A DNA stretch of 36,678 nt from CAYMWF01 sp964394085 [NCBI: uncultured Gemmatimonadota bacterium] (GTDB lineage Bacteria; GCA-2686955; CAYMWF01). The notes under the pieces were generated by a model that had not been told where the DNA came from, ran no database searches, and saw only the letters and a program-made list of their open reading frames with translations. How positions within the stretch are numbered: position 1 is the first letter of the stretch; each line of letters opens with the position of its first letter. A program made the position numbers and the translations under genes. Location: assembly GCA_964394085.1 (NCBI GenBank), contig CAYMWF010000013.1:1-36678 (forward strand), given 5' to 3'. Positions 32,987 to 36,678 of the stretch are shown in pieces.

Positions 32987-34048
32987 TTACGCGAGCCCTG
33001 TTCCTTCCATGAAACGCGAAAACTGTTCGAAAGAAAGTTGCTGCTTCCGGTCGGAGTAAGCCAGGTGGGGCGTCGGGTGAACTTCTACCATGACGCCGTC
33101 GGAGCCCGCCGCCAGCGAGGCCCTGCCCAGTGGAACGGCGATATCGCTTCGCCCGGCGGAGTGGCTCAGATCAACGATGACGGGAAGGTGGGAAACCTGC
33201 TTGAGGATCGGAATCGCGGATATATCGAGGGTATGTTTCGTCCACCTCTCGAATGTCCTGATTCCCCTCTCGCACAGGATGATCCTGGGGTTACCCTCGT
33301 TGATTATATATTCAGCCGCCAGCAGAAACTCCTCCATCGTAGACATGAAACCCCGCTTGAGAAGCACCGGTTTGTCAATCTTGCCGAGTTCCTTGAGCAT
33401 GATGAAATTGCTCATGTTCCTGGTGCCGACCTGCAGAATGTCGACTTTTTCAACAAGAGTGGGGATCGAGCGAGCGTCGAGCACCTCTGTGACCACTAAC
33501 ATACCGTATTTGCGGGCGGCACTGGTCAGCATCTCGAGCCCGCGGCTTTCCAGACCCTGAAAACTGTATGGTGATGTTCTCGGTTTGAATGCTCCGCCCC
33601 TGAGACAACGGACGCCCTGACCCGACAGGAAACCAGCCGTTTTATCAACTTGATCGGCGCTTTCAACCGCGCATGGACCGGCTATGACTATGGGTTCGTC
33701 TCCGCCGATTTCCACGTCGCCGACCCTGACGACAGTATTTTCAGCCTTGTAATCCCTGCTGACCTTCAGAGATTCGAGCCTCTCCATATCCATGAAGTCA
33801 AGCGAGGTAACAAAAATCTCCTTGAAGATCCTCCTGATCGACTCCGGCGGGTAAGGGCCGGGGTTCCGGGACAGCAGCTGATCGAGCATCTTCTGTTCCC
33901 GTTCCGGATCGTAGAAATCAAGACCTGTTTCCCTCTTGATCTTTCCGATTCTTTCGATCAGTTTCCCCCGCTCGCTTAGAAGTTTAAGAATCGCCAGGTT
34001 GATACGATCAACTTCTTCTCTTAATTTTACAATATTGTTTTTCGACAC
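32987..34048 (-). CDS. aroF: Bifunctional chorismate mutase / DAHP synthase
   Basis: Fusion of an AroQ-type chorismate mutase (about 5-90, LREEVDRINLAILKLLSERG) to a DAHP synthase of the type with the KDO8P-like fold (about 105-350; IAGPCAVES, LRGGAFKPRTSPYSFQG, LLKRGFMST, DLSHSAGR). DAHP synthase condenses phosphoenolpyruvate with erythrose 4-phosphate to open the shikimate pathway. In the similarly fused B. subtilis enzyme the mutase domain serves as the prephenate/chorismate feedback sensor. The GTG at 34048 is chosen: GGAGG lies 11 nt upstream, the mutase fold starts at once, and a predicted promoter covers the upstream alternative TTG (34105). The product has 353 residues. It is monocistronic, with its own promoter and terminator. 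Confidence 0.95.
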   Translation of the reverse strand: MSKNNIVKLREEVDRINLAILKLLSERGKLIERIGKIKRETGLDFYDPEREQKMLDQLLSRNPGPYPPESIRRIFKEIFVTSLDFMDMERLESLKVSRDYKAENTVVRVGDVEIGGDEPIVIAGPCAVESADQVDKTAGFLSGQGVRCLRGGAFKPRTSPYSFQGLESRGLEMLTSAARKYGMLVVTEVLDARSIPTLVEKVDILQVGTRNMSNFIMLKELGKIDKPVLLKRGFMSTMEEFLLAAEYIINEGNPRIILCERGIRTFERWTKHTLDISAIPILKQVSHLPVIVDLSHSAGRSDIAVPLGRASLAAGSDGVMVEVHPTPHLAYSDRKQQLSFEQFSRFMEGTGLA

Positions 34049-34076
34049 TGCAGAAACAACCTCCGATAGAATCGGG

Positions 34077-34105
34077 ATTATACTTCCGTCAACCTGCCGG
34101 TGCAA
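34077..34105 (-). promoter_or_regulatory. Predicted promoter of the chorismate mutase/DAHP synthase gene
   Basis: On the minus strand a perfect -10 TATAAT (34082-34077) is 17 bp from TTGCAC (34105-34100, 3 of 6). Transcription would start near 34070, leaving a short leader with GGAGG at 34064-34060 before the GTG at 34048. Confidence 0.6.
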
Positions 34106-34164
34106 TTCAAATAAGACGGAAACATCCCGGTTCTCAAAAAAGGGAAGGCCGGAACCTCTAATTG

Positions 34165-34193
34165 TTGCGCCGCTCGAGTATATGAACTATATT
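34165..34193 (+). promoter_or_regulatory. Weak candidate promoter of the nucleotide-sugar dehydrogenase gene
   Basis: TATATT (34188-34193, 5 of 6) is 17 bp from TTGCGC (34165-34170, 3 of 6). The leader would be about 170 nt. The -35 match is poor, so this is tentative. Confidence 0.3.
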
Positions 34194-34368
34194 CAGTCGG
34201 CGATACAAAACATGGAGAGCAAGAATATTTTTTCCAGGTTCACCATGTTTGAAAACCGTGAAAAAAATCACTCAACGGCATCTGCAGAGGGTCGACAATT
34301 AATAATACGGTCAAGTTCCGCCCGGTAACGTAAGATCAGTCGGGATTGTTCTAATTCGGGAGTGTCAA

Positions 34369-35679
34369 GTGAAAAACCAAATAACCAAACTGGTAGCCAG
34401 GATCGATAACGGATCGGCGAAAGCCGGAGTCATCGGAATGGGTTATGTGGGTCTGCCGCTGATGATGGAACTGGCGGGCGCCGGGCTCGATGTGACGGGA
34501 TTCGAAGTTGATCCGGACAAAACCGACAAAGTCAACAACGGGATTTCATATATCCTTGACGTGCCGCAGGCCGAGCTGGCCGCTTTCGTCGGACAGGGCA
34601 AAATCCGGGCGACCACCGACTTTGCCCTGCTCAGCGAAATGGACACTATCAATATCTGTGTCCCGACACCTCTCAGAAAAACGAAAGATCCGGATATATC
34701 CTACATTGTGAGCGCCGTGGAACAGATCAAACGATACCTGCGCACGGGGCAGTTGATCATACTCGAAAGCACGACATATCCGGGAACCACCGACGAGGTG
34801 ATACTCAGCCGACTCGCTGAGACGGGCTTGAAGGTCGGTGAAGATTTCTTTCTCGCTTTTTCACCCGAGAGGGTCGACCCCGGAAATGTGGAATTCACCA
34901 CGAAGAATATCCCGAAAGTCGTCGGAGGCACGACTCCGAACTGCACCCGAGCCGCCGTGGCTCTTTATGGGCAAAGCCTGGAGCACGTCGTTCCCGTATC
35001 GAGCACCAAGGTGGCCGAAATGGTGAAACTCCTCGAGAACACCTTCAGGAGCGTCAATATCGGCCTGGTGAACGAGCTGGCCATGATGTGCCACACTTTG
35101 AACATCGGGGTCTGGGAAGTTATCGAAGCGGCGGCGACCAAACCTTTCGGATTCATGCCATTTTTCCCCGGTCCGGGTCTCGGCGGTCACTGTATCCCGA
35201 TAGATCCGTTCTACCTTTCGTGGAAAGCAAAGCTTGCCGGGTTCGAGGCCAGGTTCATCGAGCTTGCGGGCCAGGTCAACAGCAACATGCCGATTTACGT
35301 GGTCAGCCGTGTCCAGGACGCCCTGAACGACCACGGAAAATGTCTCAGGAACTCCAGGATACTGATGCTCGGAATCGCATATAAGAACGATATCGATGAC
35401 GTTCGCGAATCACCGGCACTCGATATAGTCAAACTCCTGATCGATCGCGGAGCGAATATCGAGTATGCCGATATACACATACCCTCATTCAACGAGCATG
35501 GTCTTTCCATGGAATCACGTGAACTCGGCCCCGAAATGATTTCATCTTACGATATGCTGATTTTGACGGCCGATCACGCCTATTTCGATAAAGAGATGAT
35601 TGTCGACCGGGCAAAGCTGATCTTCGATGCGAGGAACGGGTTCGACAAGTTCGACTCTTCAAAAATCTACCGGTTGTAG
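34369..35679 (+). CDS. Nucleotide-sugar 6-dehydrogenase (UDP-HexNAc dehydrogenase, WbpA/WecC class)
   Basis: UDP-glucose/GDP-mannose dehydrogenase superfamily enzyme of 436 residues. It oxidises C6 of a nucleotide sugar to the uronate with two NAD. The Rossmann motif G23-M-G25-Y-V-G28 is followed by ICVPTPLRKTKDPD, LESTTYPGTTDE, FSPERVDPGN and the catalytic Cys275 in LGGHCIPIDPFYL. FSPER with DPGN favours the UDP-N-acetylhexosamine group over plain UDP-glucose dehydrogenase, but the substrate is not proven. The GTG start has GGGAG seven bases upstream. It likely feeds surface polysaccharide synthesis; no glycan cluster is adjacent. Confidence 0.9.
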   Translation: MKNQITKLVARIDNGSAKAGVIGMGYVGLPLMMELAGAGLDVTGFEVDPDKTDKVNNGISYILDVPQAELAAFVGQGKIRATTDFALLSEMDTINICVPTPLRKTKDPDISYIVSAVEQIKRYLRTGQLIILESTTYPGTTDEVILSRLAETGLKVGEDFFLAFSPERVDPGNVEFTTKNIPKVVGGTTPNCTRAAVALYGQSLEHVVPVSSTKVAEMVKLLENTFRSVNIGLVNELAMMCHTLNIGVWEVIEAAATKPFGFMPFFPGPGLGGHCIPIDPFYLSWKAKLAGFEARFIELAGQVNSNMPIYVVSRVQDALNDHGKCLRNSRILMLGIAYKNDIDDVRESPALDIVKLLIDRGANIEYADIHIPSFNEHGLSMESRELGPEMISSYDMLILTADHAYFDKEMIVDRAKLIFDARNGFDKFDSSKIYRL

Positions 35680-35710
35680 AGAACCGTCCACCATCCGCAC
35701 CAACGGTCCG

Positions 35711-35760
35711 GCACCGGCAATCCGGTGTCGAGACGATACTTTTTCAACGATACGTCTCGA
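35711..35760. repeat. Two consecutive hairpins downstream of the dehydrogenase gene
   Basis: CACCGG-CAAT-CCGGTG (35712-35727) is a 6-bp stem. It is directly followed by TCGAGACG (35728-35735) and CGTCTCGA (35753-35760), an 8-bp stem whose loop contains TTTTT. This could be a composite terminator or a leader structure for the nucleoside phosphorylase gene at 35834. The U-tract is 10 nt past the first stem, so a standard terminator is not called. Confidence 0.45.
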
Positions 35761-35833
35761 GAGAGCCGGGTGCCTGCCGGATAATCGATTGATAAAGAGA
35801 ATGATCCGAACACCCTAAAAACAGGGATCAACC

Positions 35834-36598
35834 ATGGAAACACCATATCCCATTCTGGAATTCGATCCTGAAAGAAAAGCCGTCATAGAACCGGAAGAAG
35901 TGGTCAGTGAGCGCGACCTCCCCGAGTTCTGCGTCATTTCTTTCTTTCACGACCTGGTGGAAAAGTTCCGGAACAGCCGCGATACAACCCCGCTGAAACC
36001 GATGATTTACGGAACCGGGAAGCTTTCGCTCTACTCCGTCGAGCAGGACGGCTGCACCATCTGCATCGCTCCGGCGGCCGTGGGCGCACCGCTGGCTGCA
36101 GGATTGTTCGAGGAGATGATCGCAAGGGGCGGCAGAAAATTCATCGTCCACGGAAGCTGCGGAGTCCTCGACAGCTCGATTGAGAGCGGGGCCGTCATCG
36201 TGCCGACATCTGCGGTGCGGGATGAAGGCACTTCATACCATTATCTACCACCGTCCAGGGTTGTGCCGCCCTCTTCCCGGGCGGTGATAGCCATCAAACA
36301 GACTCTCGATGAGGCCGGGGTCGGGTATATCGAGGGAAGAACCTGGTCGACGGACGCTTTCTACCGGGAGACACCGGGAAAAGTCGTAATGAGAAAATCC
36401 GAGGGTTGCATAACAGTCGAGATGGAGGCCGCTGCTTATTTCGCCGTGGCGCGCTTCAGGGGAGTTCAGCTAGGCCAGATCCTGTACGGGGGCGACGATG
36501 TATCGGGCAGTCAATGGGACCCGCGGGACCTGGGTCGCAAAATCCCCGCGCGGGAAACGATCTTCAATCTCTCAATCGACGCCTGTCTCAAACTCTGA
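35834..36598 (+). CDS. Nucleoside phosphorylase-like protein (PNP/UDP family)
   Basis: Protein of 254 residues in the purine/uridine phosphorylase superfamily, whose members split nucleosides with phosphate to a free base and a pentose 1-phosphate. Recognisable pieces are VGAPLAAGLFEEMIARGG, HGSCGVLDSSIESGAVIVP, EGTSYHYLPPS and the late VEMEAAAYFAVARFRG, which binds the ribose. The nucleobase cannot be decided; uridine phosphorylase-like and other divergent members are possible. CAGGGAT precedes the ATG by a few bases. It lies 154 bp after the dehydrogenase gene with hairpins between, so it may be a separate transcript. Confidence 0.82.
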   Translation: METPYPILEFDPERKAVIEPEEVVSERDLPEFCVISFFHDLVEKFRNSRDTTPLKPMIYGTGKLSLYSVEQDGCTICIAPAAVGAPLAAGLFEEMIARGGRKFIVHGSCGVLDSSIESGAVIVPTSAVRDEGTSYHYLPPSRVVPPSSRAVIAIKQTLDEAGVGYIEGRTWSTDAFYRETPGKVVMRKSEGCITVEMEAAAYFAVARFRGVQLGQILYGGDDVSGSQWDPRDLGRKIPARETIFNLSIDACLKL

Positions 36599-36600
36599 TT

Positions 36601-36678
36601 TTACATTGCGGCGCTCCAGCCGAAAATATCATTCGCGGAATTGAACACGTGTTCCAGGAGGAAAAAATAGATCTGTCC
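36601..36678 (-). CDS. Possible C-terminal fragment of a convergent gene cut by the window edge
   Basis: The minus strand is open from the right edge to a TAA at 36601-36603, encoding GQIYFFLLEHVFNSANDIFG and then WSAAM. The residues look protein-like, with hydrophobic and aromatic content and no rare-codon runs. The stop lies 2 bp from the end of the convergent nucleoside phosphorylase gene, a normal packing distance. At 25 codons chance cannot be excluded, and no family can be named. Confidence 0.4.
   Translation of the reverse strand, partial: GQIYFFLLEHVFNSANDIFGWSAAM

Larger units (their letters stand above)
34049..34368. other. Intergenic region between aroF and the nucleotide-sugar dehydrogenase gene
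   Basis: 320 bp between divergent genes, AT-rich in the middle. It holds the aroF promoter and ribosome binding site at the left, a weaker + strand promoter candidate at 34165-34193, and the GGGAG ribosome binding site of the dehydrogenase at the right. I see no attenuator peptide, tRNA or terminator. Confidence 0.6.

Noticed and set aside
36656-36661. AGGAGG at the right edge as the ribosome binding site of a new + strand gene
   Set aside because: No start codon follows in the remaining 17 bases, and the minus strand reads as a plausible protein tail.

Overview
The window looks like chromosome from a Gram-negative-type (two-membrane), probably anaerobic bacterium of moderately high GC. Heptose isomerase, a lipoprotein, predicted outer-membrane barrel proteins and no Gram-positive markers support the cell type. 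A tungsten/molybdenum aldehyde:ferredoxin oxidoreductase cluster supports anaerobic metabolism. The inter-domain linker of the sigma-54 activator, the secreted M14 peptidase and the gene mix recall the FCB superphylum and its uncultured relatives. That placement is recalled similarity, not a computed phylogeny. No tRNA, rRNA, CRISPR array, transposase or phage gene was recognised.

Layout. (1) 1-4.7 kb: an NtrC-type activator with an unusual receiver domain is divergent from a + strand cluster of a four-cluster polyferredoxin, an AOR-family oxidoreductase and a MoaD/ThiS-like protein. The cluster has a good sigma-70-type promoter, and a 48-bp tandem repeat lies over the AOR stop codon. (2) 4.8-10.4 kb: envelope and secreted proteins, namely a TolB-like beta-propeller lipoprotein, a zinc carboxypeptidase, and a large membrane protein ending in an SGNH hydrolase. 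(3) 10.5-22.6 kb: a continuous minus-strand run of thirteen genes. In transcription order these are pgsA, pgpA, cinA, thpR, recA, alaS, a CpsB-type PHP phosphatase, gmhA, a 75-residue unknown protein, a barrel-like secreted protein, a DUF523 protein, a YbbR/CdaR-like protein and tsaD. (4) 22.8-25 kb: a Lys9-like saccharopine dehydrogenase and a small outer-membrane-like protein bounded by its own promoter and terminator. (5) 25.3-29.8 kb: a + strand operon of an SDR epimerase, an unknown secreted protein, a VanZ-like protein and aspS. (6) 29.8-36.7 kb: a small AAA/ABC-type ATPase, dnaK with a terminator-like hairpin in its leader, a chorismate mutase/DAHP synthase fusion with a clear promoter and terminator, a nucleotide-sugar dehydrogenase, a nucleoside phosphorylase-like protein, and the apparent tail of a convergent gene at the right edge.

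Most genes are housekeeping (translation, recombination, phospholipid and aromatic amino acid synthesis, chaperone) mixed with envelope genes. The most accessory-looking part is the AOR cluster. Several starts were moved downstream from the longest reading frame on the basis of ribosome binding sites, family N-termini or promoter position; these cases are stated in the entries.
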